Assembly: GCA_029863005.1 (NCBI GenBank)
Contig: JAOTWF010000004.1
Location: 1 to 64,000, forward strand
DNA length: 64,000 nt
Reading direction: 5' to 3'
DNA from: Gammaproteobacteria bacterium
GTDB taxonomy: Bacteria > Pseudomonadota > Gammaproteobacteria > Acidiferrobacterales > Sulfurifustaceae
The position numbers were made by a program, and so were the translations under genes. The notes under the pieces were generated by a model. It searched no databases and had not been told where the DNA came from. It saw only the letters and a list, made by a program, of their open reading frames with translations. Below, one piece after another: positions 1-10,797 of this stretch (its first letter is position 1; each line of letters opens with the position of its first letter).

Positions 1-1
1 A

Positions 2-3000
2 CTTGAGCCGGCCTATATCCTGGGCTGGATCGTCTTCACGCTGTGGTACTTCCCGCGCCAGATTCGTCCACTGACCGATTTTCTCGAGAGGCAGCCCAAC
101 GCCGACCCGGAGGCCGCGGCGCGCGCGGTGAAACGTTTTCCGCTGATCTACTGGGCGACGTTCCTTGTATACCTGGTGATTGCTCCCGTGTCGGTGGTCG
201 CGGCGGCGCATATCTATACCGACTTCGTCGCCACGCCGTATGCGCTGTTTCGCATCGAGCTGGTCGCGCTGATCGTCTCGATCATCGTCGGCCTGCCGAT
301 CTTCTTCCTGATCTTCGATCTGTTCGGCCAGGCGCTCGGCGGGATTGAGCTCAAGCGCCCGATTGTCACGATCAGGGCCAAGGTGTTCCTGATCGGCGCG
401 CTGGTGCCGCTGCTAATCGACACCATGCTGGTGCAGTACTACTGGACCCGTACTGGCTTCTTCACCTTTGAAACCTTTGGCGTGTGGCTGATGCTCGAAC
501 TGCTTGCGATCGGCGGTAGCCTGATCTTCGCCAACAGCTTCGGCCAGTCGCTCGGCCCACTGCGGATGCTGCTCGATTCGCCGCGCCCCTTGCCGGCGGC
601 GGATGTGGCCGCGCTCACGGCACGCTCGACCGACGAACTCGGACTGCTCACCACCGACTACCGGCTGCTGCTCGCCGAACTACAGCGGCGCAACGAAATT
701 CTCGAGCTCAACAACCGGTTGCTGCGCCATGTAGGGGGTGAGACCGGCACGGCCGAGATATTCGCGGCGGTGGTGGATCTGTGTCGTCAGGCGACGGGCG
801 CCGACCTGTCGTTCCTGATCGAGCACGACCCGGCGTCCGGCACCCTGCTGGGCGTCGCCCTGACCGATGCCGAGTATCGCCCGGAGGGTCATTATCGGCT
901 GACGCTCGACGAGCAGTCGCTCGCGGTCTGGGCCTTTGTGCAGGGGCAGACCGCGGTGGCCGCGGACGCGCCCAGCGATCCGCGCGTCAGCCCGGAGCTC
1001 AGCAGGCACTTCGGCATTCGCTCGGCGATGGCCACGCCGCTCAAGGTCGGCGATGACAAGCTCGGCGTCCTGATGGTTGCGCACACGGCCAGCCGCCGGG
1101 ACTACGACGACCGCGACCGCGCGCTGATCGAAGGCGTGGCGCGCGAAACCGCGCTCGTCGTCCAGACCCAGCAACTGCGCCGAGCGCGCGAGCGTGCCGC
1201 GGCCGAGCACCTGGAGCAGGCCGAGCATGTGCGCATGCTCATGGATGCCACCGAGGAAGGAATCTATGGCGCGGACACCAATGGCGTGTGCACCTTCATC
1301 AACCGCGCGGCGGTGCGCATGTTGGGCTACCGCGACCCCAGTGAACTTTTGGGGCAGAACTTGCACGAGCTCATTCACCACTCTTTCCCGGACGGTCGGC
1401 CTTACCCGAAGGAGCAGTGTCGCGTGCGGCTCGCGACGCTCGCCGGCGAAGCCGCGCATGCCGACAACGAGGTGCACTGGCGCGCCAACGGCAGCTCGTT
1501 CCCGGTCGAGTACTGGTCGTGGCCGATTGTGCGCGAAGGCCGGATCGTCGGCACCGTGGTGTCGTTCATCGACATCACCGAGCGCAAACGTGTCGAGGAG
1601 GCGCTGGCGGACGCCTCCGATCGCTTGCGCCAGGCGCTGCGCGCGGCGCGCGCCGGCGCCTGGGAGTGGAACATCAGCACCAACGGGGTCACCTGGTCCG
1701 AGGAAAATTTCCTCGTCATGGGGCTGGATCCGCACACCCACCAGGCAAGCTTTGACAACTGGCTTTCCCGGGTGCATCCGGAGGAACGGGAACGCTGCAC
1801 GCGCGAGATCCGGCAGGCGCTCGATGCCGGCGTCGATCTGAATCTGGAATTCCGGGTCATTTGGCCCAACGGCGAGGTCCGGTGGATCAACGATGTCGGT
1901 CGTCTGGTGTATGACGCAAGCGGCAAGCCCAAGTCAATGTACGGGATCCAGATTGACATCACCGAACGCAAGATGGCACAGGAAAAGAACCTGTTCTTTG
2001 GGCGCATACTCGATGAGTCCACCAATGAGATCTATGTCTTCGACGCCAACACCCTGCACTTCATTCAAGTGAATTCAGGCGCGAGGAATAACCTTGGCTA
2101 CAGCCAGCATGAACTGCTGAATTTAACCCCGCTCGATCTGAAACCCGAATTCACGCGGGACAGCTTCGAGGCGTTGATCGCGCCGCTTAGGCATGGCGCG
2201 CTTGACATGCTGGTCTTCAATACCGTGCATCGGCGCAAGGACGGAAGCCTCTATCCCATCGAGGTGCACTTGCAGTTGGCGCGCCAAGTGTCGCCGCCGG
2301 TGTTCGTCGCCGTCATTCAGGACATCACCGAGCGTCAGCGGGTGGAGGCATTGAGAGCAGCAAGCGAGGCGCAAATGCGCGCGATCATTAATGCCTCGCC
2401 GGTTCCGAAAGCCTTGAGCGACGAGCATCAGAACATCACCTTCCTGAATCCGGCCTTTACTGAGATTTTAGGTTATACCCAGAAGGATATCCCGACGCTC
2501 ACCGAATGGTGGCTCAAGGCCATCCCGGATCCTGAGTACCGGCAGCTGGTGGCGAAGACCTGGCAAGCCACGTTAGACAAGTGCCAGTGGAATGGCGCAG
2601 TGTTCCCGCCCTTGGAGATGAATGTGCAGGCCAAGGACGGAACGGTGAAAACCGTTCTGGCGAGCACCGCTCCCATCGGCCAGTCATTTGTCGGCTCCCA
2701 CTTAATGGCTCTGTATGACATAACCGAGCGCAAACGTGCCGAGGCCGAGCGCGAGCGCCTGCTGGCCGAGTTCACCAAGACCAATATCGAGATGGAGAAT
2801 TTCGTCTACACCATCTCGCACGACCTCAAGAGCCCGCTCATCACCATTGGCGGCTACGTTAGCCTGCTGAAAAAAGACATCGCCAAGCGTAAAGATGCGG
2901 CAGTCGCCGATTCGATTCTGGAAATACAAAAGGCCGTGGCAAACATGAAAGTCCTGATCGAGAACCTGCTGGAACTCGCGCGCCTGGGACACGTTGCCGG

Positions 3001-3469
3001 CGAACCCCGGGAGGTGGATGTCAATGCGCTGCTGAATGAACTGCGGACGCGATGCGCCTGGCACTTCGAACAGGAGCACGCCACGGTGCGGATTGCTCCC
3101 GACATCCCTTGGGTTTACCTAGACCCGGTGCGCTTGAGTGAGGTATTGCAAAACTTGATCGACAACGCCCTCAAGTTCCACTGTCCCGGGGTACCGCCGG
3201 AGATCGAAATCGGCTGGCGTCACGAGGGGGGGTGGCTACGGCTGTACGTGCGTGACAATGGGATCGGCATTGAAAAGGAATACCAAGAGCGCATTTTCAG
3301 ACTGTTCCAGCGCCTCAACAGCCAAATCGAAGGAACGGGCGTCGGTTTGACGATTTCTCGCCGGATTATCGAGTCTTTCGGCGGCCGTCTCAGCGTGGAA
3401 TCGGAACCCGGGCAGGGAAGCACCTTCTGGATAGCTTTACCGGAATCCGTTATGTTAAAAGGTAGGTGA
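2..3469 (+). CDS. Membrane-bound GAF/multi-PAS hybrid sensor histidine kinase (5' end outside window)
   Basis: The frame is open from base 2 (LEPAYILGWIVFTLWYFPRQ...) through the GTG at 128. N-terminal TM helices, HAMP-like linker, GAF domain, several PAS/PAC repeats ending in DITERK, HisKA 'SHDLKSPL', HATPase 'DNGIGIEKEYQERIF...GTGVGLTI'. Confidence 0.9.
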   Translation, partial: LEPAYILGWIVFTLWYFPRQIRPLTDFLERQPNADPEAAARAVKRFPLIYWATFLVYLVIAPVSVVAAAHIYTDFVATPYALFRIELVALIVSIIVGLPIFFLIFDLFGQALGGIELKRPIVTIRAKVFLIGALVPLLIDTMLVQYYWTRTGFFTFETFGVWLMLELLAIGGSLIFANSFGQSLGPLRMLLDSPRPLPAADVAALTARSTDELGLLTTDYRLLLAELQRRNEILELNNRLLRHVGGETGTAEIFAAVVDLCRQATGADLSFLIEHDPASGTLLGVALTDAEYRPEGHYRLTLDEQSLAVWAFVQGQTAVAADAPSDPRVSPELSRHFGIRSAMATPLKVGDDKLGVLMVAHTASRRDYDDRDRALIEGVARETALVVQTQQLRRARERAAAEHLEQAEHVRMLMDATEEGIYGADTNGVCTFINRAAVRMLGYRDPSELLGQNLHELIHHSFPDGRPYPKEQCRVRLATLAGEAAHADNEVHWRANGSSFPVEYWSWPIVREGRIVGTVVSFIDITERKRVEEALADASDRLRQALRAARAGAWEWNISTNGVTWSEENFLVMGLDPHTHQASFDNWLSRVHPEERERCTREIRQALDAGVDLNLEFRVIWPNGEVRWINDVGRLVYDASGKPKSMYGIQIDITERKMAQEKNLFFGRILDESTNEIYVFDANTLHFIQVNSGARNNLGYSQHELLNLTPLDLKPEFTRDSFEALIAPLRHGALDMLVFNTVHRRKDGSLYPIEVHLQLARQVSPPVFVAVIQDITERQRVEALRAASEAQMRAIINASPVPKALSDEHQNITFLNPAFTEILGYTQKDIPTLTEWWLKAIPDPEYRQLVAKTWQATLDKCQWNGAVFPPLEMNVQAKDGTVKTVLASTAPIGQSFVGSHLMALYDITERKRAEAERERLLAEFTKTNIEMENFVYTISHDLKSPLITIGGYVSLLKKDIAKRKDAAVADSILEIQKAVANMKVLIENLLELARLGHVAGEPREVDVNALLNELRTRCAWHFEQEHATVRIAPDIPWVYLDPVRLSEVLQNLIDNALKFHCPGVPPEIEIGWRHEGGWLRLYVRDNGIGIEKEYQERIFRLFQRLNSQIEGTGVGLTISRRIIESFGGRLSVESEPGQGSTFWIALPESVMLKGR

Positions 3470-3521
3470 TCAGGTTTCCGCGGGAGAAACCCAGTTGCCG
3501 AGGTAAACGAGGTTAAGAGAA

Positions 3522-3995
3522 ATGGTTTCATCTTCGAACACTAAGACCGCCACGCCGATCCGCATCCTGCTTGTGGAAGACAACGACGCGCACACCAAGC
3601 TGATCCTGCGCGCCATGCAGGAGGACCGCTTGGCCAACCCGGTCGACTGTGTGCACGATGGGGAAGAAGCGCTGGATTATCTGTATCGGCGCGGTAAATA
3701 CAATGACGCCTCGAAGAGTCCGCGTCCAGACATGATCTTGCTCGATTTGAAGCTGCCCAAGATCGACGGTATCGAGGTGCTGAAGACCATCAAGAAAGAC
3801 GAAATACTCAAATCCATCCCCGTCGTCGTGCTCACGAGTTCAACCGACCAGCGCGACGTGCACGAGGCCTATCGCCACTACGTCAACAGCTACATCGCCA
3901 AGCCGGTGGATTTCGACAAGTTCCGCCAGGTGGTGCAGGAACTGGATTACTACTGGACCATTTTCAATACCAAGCCCTCCAATACACCAACCTAA
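3522..3995 (+). CDS. Single-domain response regulator, Rcp1-like
   Basis: ILLVEDNDAHTKLI...DMILLDLKLPKIDG...VVVLTSS...YIAKPVD receiver motifs; directly downstream of the histidine kinase. Confidence 0.92.
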   Translation: MVSSSNTKTATPIRILLVEDNDAHTKLILRAMQEDRLANPVDCVHDGEEALDYLYRRGKYNDASKSPRPDMILLDLKLPKIDGIEVLKTIKKDEILKSIPVVVLTSSTDQRDVHEAYRHYVNSYIAKPVDFDKFRQVVQELDYYWTIFNTKPSNTPT

Positions 3996-4039
3996 TTCGG
4001 GTCGACGGCGTGACTGGCTGAACCGTATTTTCTGAAAAG

Positions 4040-5914
4040 ATGTGGCACCCGGATATATTTGATGTCATCGTCATTGGCGGCGGTCATGCTGGTACCGAGG
4101 CTGCTGGCGCGTGCGCGCGCCTCGGTGCTCGAACCCTGCTGCTGACTCAGAACATCGAGACTCTCGGACAGATGTCTTGCAACCCCGCGATCGGCGGGAT
4201 CGGCAAGGGTCATCTGGTGAAGGAAATCGACGCGCTCGGCGGCGTGATGGCGCGTGCGACCGACCGCGCCGGGATCCAGTTCCGGATTCTGAATGCGCGC
4301 AAGGGCCCGGCGGTGCGCGCCACGCGCGCCCAGGCCGACCGTGCCCTGTACAAAGCCGCGGTGCGCGCGGCCCTAGAAAATCAAGATAACCTCACGCTGT
4401 TCCAGCAGACGGTCGAGGACCTGATCGTCGAGAACAATCGCGTCACCGGGGTGGTGGCAGCCATGGGCGTGAAATTCCGCGCGCGCGCCGTGGTGCTCAC
4501 GACTGGCACTTTTCTCGGCGGCAAGATCCATATCGGTCTTTCGAATTACCAGGGCGGGCGCGCCGGCGATCCCCCGTCGAACGCATTGGCCGCGCGCTTG
4601 CGTGAACTGCCCTTTCGCGTTGGACGCCTGAAGACCGGCACGCCGCCGCGCCTTGATGGCCGAACGATTGACTACTCAATATTGGAGCCGCAGCCGGGCG
4701 ATGAGCCGACGCCGGTATTCTCTTTCATGGGTTCGCGCATGGAACATCCACGCCAGGTGAGCTGTTACATCACGTATACAAATGAATCGACGCACGCGAT
4801 CATCCGTACCGGGCTTGACCGTTCGCCGATGTACACCGGTGTGATCGAAAGCGTGGGCCCGCGTTATTGCCCTTCGGTCGAGGACAAGATCATGCGCTTC
4901 GCCGACAAGGACCGGCACCAGATCTTCATCGAGCCCGAGGGGCTCAATACCCATGAGGTTTATCCCAACGGCATTTCCACCAGTCTGCCTTTCGATGTGC
5001 AGTGGAACCTGGTGCGCACGATCAGGGGTTTTGAAAATGCCGTGATCACTCGGCCGGGCTATGCCATTGAATACGATTATTTTGATCCACGTGACTTGCA
5101 GCCGACGCTCGAAACCAAATCTTTGGCGGGACTGTACTTCGCCGGCCAGATCAACGGCACCACCGGTTACGAAGAAGCCGCGGCGCAGGGACTCCTTGCC
5201 GGCCTCAATGCCGCACGCCGGGTGCAGGGAAAGGACCCATGGTGGCCGCGGCGCGATGAGGCCTACCTCGGCGTCATGCTCGACGATCTCATCACCCGCG
5301 GCGTCACCGAGCCCTATCGCATGTTTACCTCGCGCGCGGAATACCGCCTGCAGCTACGCGAGGACAATGCCGACCTGCGTCTCACCGAAATCGGTCATGA
5401 ACTCGGCCTGATTGACGCGGCGCGCTGGCGGCGCTTCAGCGACAAGCGCGAGAACATCGTGCGTGAACAAGCACGCCTGAGAAAAACCTGGCTGCGACCG
5501 GAAACCTGCCCGGCGGAGGACGCCACGCGTGTCATCGGCCAGCCACTCACGCGTGAGGCCACGCTCATGGAGTTGATGCGCCGCCCAGGCGTTTCCTATG
5601 AAGCGCTCCTGTCCCTCCCCGGTGCCGGGACCGCGCTGTCCGATCTCGACGTCACGCAGCAGCTCGAGATCCAGGCCAAGTACGCCGGTTATATCGAGCG
5701 CCAGTCAGAGGAGATCGCCCAGCACCGTCGCCACGAGGAAACCGCGCTGCCACCGGACATCGATTACCACAACGTCCACGGGCTGTCGGTCGAGGTACGC
5801 CAGAAACTGGCGGCACACCGACCTGCCACCCTCGGCCAGGCCGGGCGGCTTTCGGGCATCACCCCCGCGGCCATATCCTTATTACTGATTCATCTGCGCC
5901 GAAAGCGGGCTTAA
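4040..5914 (+). CDS. mnmG: tRNA uridine-5-carboxymethylaminomethyl modification enzyme MnmG (GidA)
   Basis: [50 protein letters not shown]; full length 624 aa. Confidence 0.98.
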   Translation: MWHPDIFDVIVIGGGHAGTEAAGACARLGARTLLLTQNIETLGQMSCNPAIGGIGKGHLVKEIDALGGVMARATDRAGIQFRILNARKGPAVRATRAQADRALYKAAVRAALENQDNLTLFQQTVEDLIVENNRVTGVVAAMGVKFRARAVVLTTGTFLGGKIHIGLSNYQGGRAGDPPSNALAARLRELPFRVGRLKTGTPPRLDGRTIDYSILEPQPGDEPTPVFSFMGSRMEHPRQVSCYITYTNESTHAIIRTGLDRSPMYTGVIESVGPRYCPSVEDKIMRFADKDRHQIFIEPEGLNTHEVYPNGISTSLPFDVQWNLVRTIRGFENAVITRPGYAIEYDYFDPRDLQPTLETKSLAGLYFAGQINGTTGYEEAAAQGLLAGLNAARRVQGKDPWWPRRDEAYLGVMLDDLITRGVTEPYRMFTSRAEYRLQLREDNADLRLTEIGHELGLIDAARWRRFSDKRENIVREQARLRKTWLRPETCPAEDATRVIGQPLTREATLMELMRRPGVSYEALLSLPGAGTALSDLDVTQQLEIQAKYAGYIERQSEEIAQHRRHEETALPPDIDYHNVHGLSVEVRQKLAAHRPATLGQAGRLSGITPAAISLLLIHLRRKRA

Positions 5915-6036
5915 GCACCGAATCCGTAAGAAACCCCCTCCGGATTATCAGCGCATGCCACGCGGTTATTTATTAGCGGCTACACTCGAGGAGAACACGG
6001 ACCTGAGGGAATGACCCGCGACCAGGAGGCAGCACG

Positions 6037-6672
6037 ATGCAGATCTCCCCGGACAGTATGCTGTATTACGTGGTGGTGTTGCTGATTTTCGGAAATATTT
6101 TTGCGCTGGTGATCGGTGTGCTGATGCTGGCCGCGCCAACGTGGATGGGCGCCCTTTTCAAATTATCCAACCGCTGGATTTCCATGCGCCGCATGACCAA
6201 GCCGCTGGAAAAACCGCGCCCGACCGAAGGCGCCATGCTTCGTTACCCGCGGCTGCTCGGCGCCATCCTGTTGGCCAGCGCGGCGCTGATCCTGATCAAG
6301 GGCGCGATCTTCATCACCGGCATGAGTGCTGCCGATGGGGGACGTCTGCTGGCGGGCTTTTACGCCGGTGCCGATATCACCCGCGGCACCTGGGAGGTGA
6401 TGTGGATCAGCCTCGTCGCTTTTATCATCGTGGGGACGGTGATGGCCATCGTGGTCGGCCTGATGTCACTGTTCAAGCTCGCCAAGCTCAGGCATTGGCT
6501 CGATAGCATGAATCGCTGGGTGTCCACGCGCCAGGTCACCAAGCCACTCGACACCCCGCATTATCAACTGGACGAGATGATTAAAGCCCAGCCCCGCGTG
6601 TGGGGCGGATTGATCTCCGCGCTCGCTCTTTTTTCCGTCCTCGTGCTGTGGGTGTTCGTGCTCGGCGTTTGA
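6037..6672 (+). CDS. Multi-pass membrane protein with internal duplication
   Basis: Hydrophobic 211-aa ORF with two similar halves (RWISMRRMTKPLEKPR... and RWVSTRQVTKPLDTPH...). Confidence 0.75.
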   Translation: MQISPDSMLYYVVVLLIFGNIFALVIGVLMLAAPTWMGALFKLSNRWISMRRMTKPLEKPRPTEGAMLRYPRLLGAILLASAALILIKGAIFITGMSAADGGRLLAGFYAGADITRGTWEVMWISLVAFIIVGTVMAIVVGLMSLFKLAKLRHWLDSMNRWVSTRQVTKPLDTPHYQLDEMIKAQPRVWGGLISALALFSVLVLWVFVLGV

Positions 6673-6686
6673 ACCGAGCGCTCCGA

Positions 6687-7271
6687 TCACGGATTCGGAC
6701 TGGACGCCACGGATGACGGGGTGGCGGTTTCGCCTGGTTTTCCCAAATACGTGAAGGTATTGACGCTGAGTGTGCCGCCGGCGGCATCCACCACTGACAC
6801 CTTCCATTCTCCGGTCCAGGACGGGAGCAGGGTTTTGCTCGAGTAGGCGCGCCAGCGTGACGTGGCGACTTGAATCGGCACTTCCAAGATGATCTGACCG
6901 TTGTATTCCCACCGGTGTTTTACCGTCCGACCGGCCATGTCATGGATTTCAGTGAAGTAGACGATGCGTGTTTCATCGTTCGTGAGTGCCGAGATACTAT
7001 CTACTGGCTCGAGATCTTTAATGTCGTGCGTGAGCTGCGCGCGGGTGACGACCCCGGGTATCGGTATCGCCGCCCGCGAGGTGGGAAAGAGCTTCTCCGG
7101 ATTGGCGGCGACGGGTGCCTCGGCCGTGTCAGTGGCCTGCGCTAATCCAGCCCCGCCAAGACCCATCACCATGATTGTCAGGAACAATGCCTTCATGCTG
7201 AACTCCATTTCGACTCCGTTACTTACGAGCTTAGTGCAGGGTTCGGGGAGTGGATAGCCAAAACAGGACAC
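6687..7271 (-). CDS. DUF2914-family exported protein (start probably internal at MKALFLTIMVMG)
   Basis: RAQLTHDIKDLEPVDS...TEIHDMAGRTVKHRWEYNGQ...SSKTLLPSWTGEWKVSVVDAAG is typical of DUF2914; signal peptide. Confidence 0.8.
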   Translation of the reverse strand: MSCFGYPLPEPCTKLVSNGVEMEFSMKALFLTIMVMGLGGAGLAQATDTAEAPVAANPEKLFPTSRAAIPIPGVVTRAQLTHDIKDLEPVDSISALTNDETRIVYFTEIHDMAGRTVKHRWEYNGQIILEVPIQVATSRWRAYSSKTLLPSWTGEWKVSVVDAAGGTLSVNTFTYLGKPGETATPSSVASSPNP

Positions 7272-7332
7272 AAAGCTTAAATTGCACGATAAGAAACGCT
7301 AAACGGGAAAAACCGGGGGGACGGGGAGTCAC

Positions 7333-7956
7333 ATGACGCTAGAAAAAAACCTTAGGCAGGGCCTGCGTGATATGGGGCTCGATCTACCGCCCCCGGTTCC
7401 GGAAAAGCTCCTGAATTTCCTGGAACTTCTCGAAAAGTGGAACCAGTCCTATAACCTCACGGCCGTGCGCGATCCCGAGCAAATGGTGCCGCGGCACTTG
7501 CTCGACAGCCTGTCGGTGTTGCCGTATTTGCGCGGCGCGCGCGTGCTCGACATCGGCACCGGAGCCGGGCTTCCCGGAATTCCGCTGGCGCTGGCTCGCC
7601 CCGACATGGAATTCACGCTGCTCGACAGCAACGCCAAGAAAACCCGGTTTGCCACGCAAGCCGTGCACGACCTGGGCCTGAAAAACACCCGCATCGTGCA
7701 GGAGCGCGTGGAGAAATTCCATCCACCGGAAAAATTCGATACGCTGATTGCTCGCGCGTTCGCGTCCATTCCTGATATGCTGGCCGCGAGCCGTCATTTG
7801 TGCGCGCCGGACGGCCGGTTCCTGGTCATGAAGGGTGTATTCCCCCAGGAAGAGCTGGCGGCGGTCACGGACGGATACCGCGCCGAAGTGAAAGTTCTGA
7901 CGGTACCGGGCCTCGATGCCGCGCGGCACATGGTCATGCTGGCGCCGGTGAATTGA
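7333..7956 (+). CDS. rsmG: 16S rRNA (guanine527-N7)-methyltransferase RsmG (GidB)
   Basis: YNLTAVRDPEQMVPRHLLDSL, VLDIGTGAGLPGIPLAL; syntenic with mnmG and parAB. Confidence 0.97.
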   Translation: MTLEKNLRQGLRDMGLDLPPPVPEKLLNFLELLEKWNQSYNLTAVRDPEQMVPRHLLDSLSVLPYLRGARVLDIGTGAGLPGIPLALARPDMEFTLLDSNAKKTRFATQAVHDLGLKNTRIVQERVEKFHPPEKFDTLIARAFASIPDMLAASRHLCAPDGRFLVMKGVFPQEELAAVTDGYRAEVKVLTVPGLDAARHMVMLAPVN

Positions 7957-7969
7957 AGGGGAATGCCCG

Positions 7970-8746
7970 ATGGGCAAAGTCGTAGCCATCACGAACCAGA
8001 AAGGCGGGGTCGGCAAGACCACGACCAGCATCAACCTCGCCGCCTCGCTCGCCCGAACGCGCCGGCGCGTGATGCTGATCGACAACGACCCGCAGGGCAA
8101 TGCCACCATGGGCAGCGGTGTCAACAAGCAAGCCAATCGCGTGACGACCTACGAGGTACTAATCGGGCTCGAACCGATCGAGGCGGCGCGGGTCACGGTC
8201 GAAGGCGGCTTTGATCTGGTGCCGTCCAACAGCCAGCTGTCCGGCGCCGAGATCGAGCTCATCGAACTTGAACATCGCGAACGGCGCTTACGCGATGCCC
8301 TCGAGAACGTGCGCACGCAGTACGATTATATTTTGATCGACTGTCCGCCGGCACTGAACCTGCTCACGGTCAATGCGCTGGTGGCGGCGCAATCGGTGAT
8401 GATTCCGATGCAGTGCGAATATTATGCGCTCGAAGGGCTCACGGCGTTGCTCAACACGATACGAAAGATTCGTGAAACCCTGAATCCGGAACTGGAGATC
8501 GAAGGGCTGTTGCGCACCATGTACGACCCGCGTAACAATCTGGATAACGAGGTCTCGGCGCAATTGAAACAGCATTTTGGCGACAAGCTTTACCGCACCG
8601 TCATTCCACGCAACATCCGCCTGGCGGAGGCACCGTCGCACGGCAAGCCGGTCATTGCCTACGACATGCAGTCCAAGGGAGCGCAAGCTTACCTGGCACT
8701 CGCGGGTGAAATGCTCCGGCGCGAAGAGGAAGTTGTGGCGGCATAA
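7970..8746 (+). CDS. parA: Chromosome partitioning ATPase ParA (Soj)
   Basis: AITNQKGGVGKTTTSINLAASLA deviant Walker A; followed by parB. Confidence 0.97.
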   Translation: MGKVVAITNQKGGVGKTTTSINLAASLARTRRRVMLIDNDPQGNATMGSGVNKQANRVTTYEVLIGLEPIEAARVTVEGGFDLVPSNSQLSGAEIELIELEHRERRLRDALENVRTQYDYILIDCPPALNLLTVNALVAAQSVMIPMQCEYYALEGLTALLNTIRKIRETLNPELEIEGLLRTMYDPRNNLDNEVSAQLKQHFGDKLYRTVIPRNIRLAEAPSHGKPVIAYDMQSKGAQAYLALAGEMLRREEEVVAA

Positions 8747-8788
8747 AGAGTAGCTTTAGAAGTAATTACAGGAGGGGATAACAAGACG

Positions 8789-9652
8789 ATGAGCGTGACC
8801 ACCACCCGAAAACCCCAGCGCCTCGGACGCGGGCTCGATGCCTTGTTGAACGCCTACGAGACGCCGGCCGAAAAGGACGAGCTGCGCCAGATCCCCATCG
8901 ACCAGTTGCAGCGCGGCAAGTACCAGCCACGCACGCACATGAACCCCGAGGCGCTCGAGGAGCTGGCCGCCTCGATCAAGGTCCAGGGCGTGGTGCAGCC
9001 GATCGTGGTGCGCCTGCTGTCCGCCGGGAGCTATGAAATCGTTGCCGGCGAACGCCGCTGGCGCGCGGCCCAACTGGCTGGTCTCGAATCGGTGCCGGCG
9101 GTGGTGCGCAAGATCCCCGACGAGGCGGCGATTGCCATCGCGCTGATCGAGAATATTCAGCGCGAGAACTTAAGCCCGGTCGAGGAAGCCAACGCCTTCA
9201 CGCGCCTGATCGATGAATTCCACATGACGCACCAGCAAGTGGCCGAGGCCGTGGGCCGTTCCCGTGCAGCCGTCACCAACCTGTTGCGACTCCTCACGCT
9301 TAATAGCGATGTGCGTGAACTGCTTGAAACCGGCAAGATGGACATGGGCCATGCTCGCGCCTTGCTTGCGCTCGAAGGGAGCCACCAGAGCCGGGCGGCG
9401 CACCAAGTCGTGAACAAGGGCCTGTCGGTCCGCGAGACCGAAAATCTCGTGCGCCGTCTCTTGGCCCACCCCGCCGGTCACCGGACGCGCGGGCCGCGTA
9501 TGGACCCTGACACCCGCGCCCTGGCGCAGCAGCTTTCGGAAAAACTGGGGACCAAGGTGCGTTTCCAGCACAATGCCAAGGGCAAAGGCCGGCTGCTGAT
9601 CGAATACAACACCTTGGAGGAGCTGGACGGCATTTTGGCCCATATCCGTTGA
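8789..9652 (+). CDS. parB: Chromosome partitioning protein ParB (Spo0J)
   Basis: RLGRGLDALL, QPIVVR...YEIVAGERRWRAAQLAGL, NIQRENLSPVEEA; HTH. Confidence 0.97.
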   Translation: MSVTTTRKPQRLGRGLDALLNAYETPAEKDELRQIPIDQLQRGKYQPRTHMNPEALEELAASIKVQGVVQPIVVRLLSAGSYEIVAGERRWRAAQLAGLESVPAVVRKIPDEAAIAIALIENIQRENLSPVEEANAFTRLIDEFHMTHQQVAEAVGRSRAAVTNLLRLLTLNSDVRELLETGKMDMGHARALLALEGSHQSRAAHQVVNKGLSVRETENLVRRLLAHPAGHRTRGPRMDPDTRALAQQLSEKLGTKVRFQHNAKGKGRLLIEYNTLEELDGILAHIR

Positions 9653-9730
9653 TACACTTGCTGTCTCCGTGAAATCGCGTCTATAACTATCAAGAGCAGG
9701 GACACATTTCAGACAGGGAAAACAAGGCTA

Positions 9731-10186
9731 ATGAAACCCGCAACCATTCTTCTGATTCTCGGATTAATCGCCCCCCTCTTTGCGGGAGCGCAGGATACGG
9801 CATCGCTTGAGCAGATGCGTCAGGCGGCCGCGCGCGGCAGCGATGCCGCACAACTGGAAATGGGCATCCTGTATGAGTTCGGCTACAACATGCCGAAAAA
9901 TGAAATCAACGCGCTCGCCTGGTATCAAGTATCCGCCGAACGGGGCAATGCTCTCGCGGCCAAACGCCGTGATCTTCTGAAAGCGAAGATGAAGCCGGAA
10001 GATATCGAGGCCGCCAACAAGCTGGCGCGCGAACTGGTTTCCGGGAAAACCGGAAACGCAGCAGAAGCCTCTCCGGCTGCCGACAAGCCACCGGATACCG
10101 TTGGCACACCGCCTCCTTCCGAACCGGCAGGGGAGAAGCCAGCCGCTCCCAATGCCGCCGGAGAAAAACCGCCCTCCTCTCCCTGA
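9731..10186 (+). CDS. Small exported Sel1-repeat-like protein with Pro/Glu-rich tail
   Basis: Signal peptide, AAQLEMGILYEFGYNMPKNEINALAWYQVSAERGNALA Sel1-like repeat. Confidence 0.75.
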   Translation: MKPATILLILGLIAPLFAGAQDTASLEQMRQAAARGSDAAQLEMGILYEFGYNMPKNEINALAWYQVSAERGNALAAKRRDLLKAKMKPEDIEAANKLARELVSGKTGNAAEASPAADKPPDTVGTPPPSEPAGEKPAAPNAAGEKPPSSP

Positions 10187-10344
10187 TTCGTTGTCACCCT
10201 GACGTCAGGTCGCCCTCTCCTCGCTCTGGTCAGGGACCAGTGCCAGCGGGTAACATACCTCCCCGCTGCCCGCCGCCGTGCGGCGTACATAAAAACTAAA
10301 GGGTGTCGATTGGCAATGGGCACCCTCAATAGTGGAGTGAACCA

Positions 10345-10797
10345 ATGCTTGTCAAAGACATTATGACCACCGCTGTTCGTTCCGCACGCCCGGAAGACCC
10401 GATCCGAGAAATTGCCGCAACCATGTGCTTGCACAAATTCGCCGGCCTTCCAGTGGTGGATGCCGCTGGCAAGATTGTGGGGGTAATTTCGGAAAAGGAT
10501 ATATTGCATGGGATGTTTCCCAAATTCGAGGACCTCGTCACCAGCTCGGGCCTGGTGGATTTTGAGGCGCTCGAGCGCGAGTATCAGGACGTGGTGAACC
10601 TCAAGGTGCGCGATGTCATGAGCCAGAAGATCATCAAAGTGGATCCGGAAATGCCGGTGCTGAAGGCCGCCTCCATCATGTTTCGCCACCGCATCCGTCG
10701 TGTCCCGGTGCAGGAGGATGGCAGGCTCGTCGGGATTATCAGCATCGGTGATGTACACAAGGCCATCTTCAAGCAAAACCTGACGAAGCTCGATTGA
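10345..10797 (+). CDS. Tandem CBS-domain protein
   Basis: VKDIMTTAVRSARPEDPIREIA...GLPVVDAAGKIVGVISEKDIL...VRDVMSQKI...RRVPVQEDGRLVGIISIGDV. Confidence 0.9.
   Translation: MLVKDIMTTAVRSARPEDPIREIAATMCLHKFAGLPVVDAAGKIVGVISEKDILHGMFPKFEDLVTSSGLVDFEALEREYQDVVNLKVRDVMSQKIIKVDPEMPVLKAASIMFRHRIRRVPVQEDGRLVGIISIGDVHKAIFKQNLTKLD

Noticed and set aside
680-1777. 365-aa minus-strand ORF
   Set aside because: Shadow frame within the histidine kinase gene.
8700-9800. Search for a canonical parS (TGTTTCACGTGAAACA) near parAB
   Set aside because: No full site recognised by eye; only split half-sites near dctP. A genome-wide motif scan would be needed.
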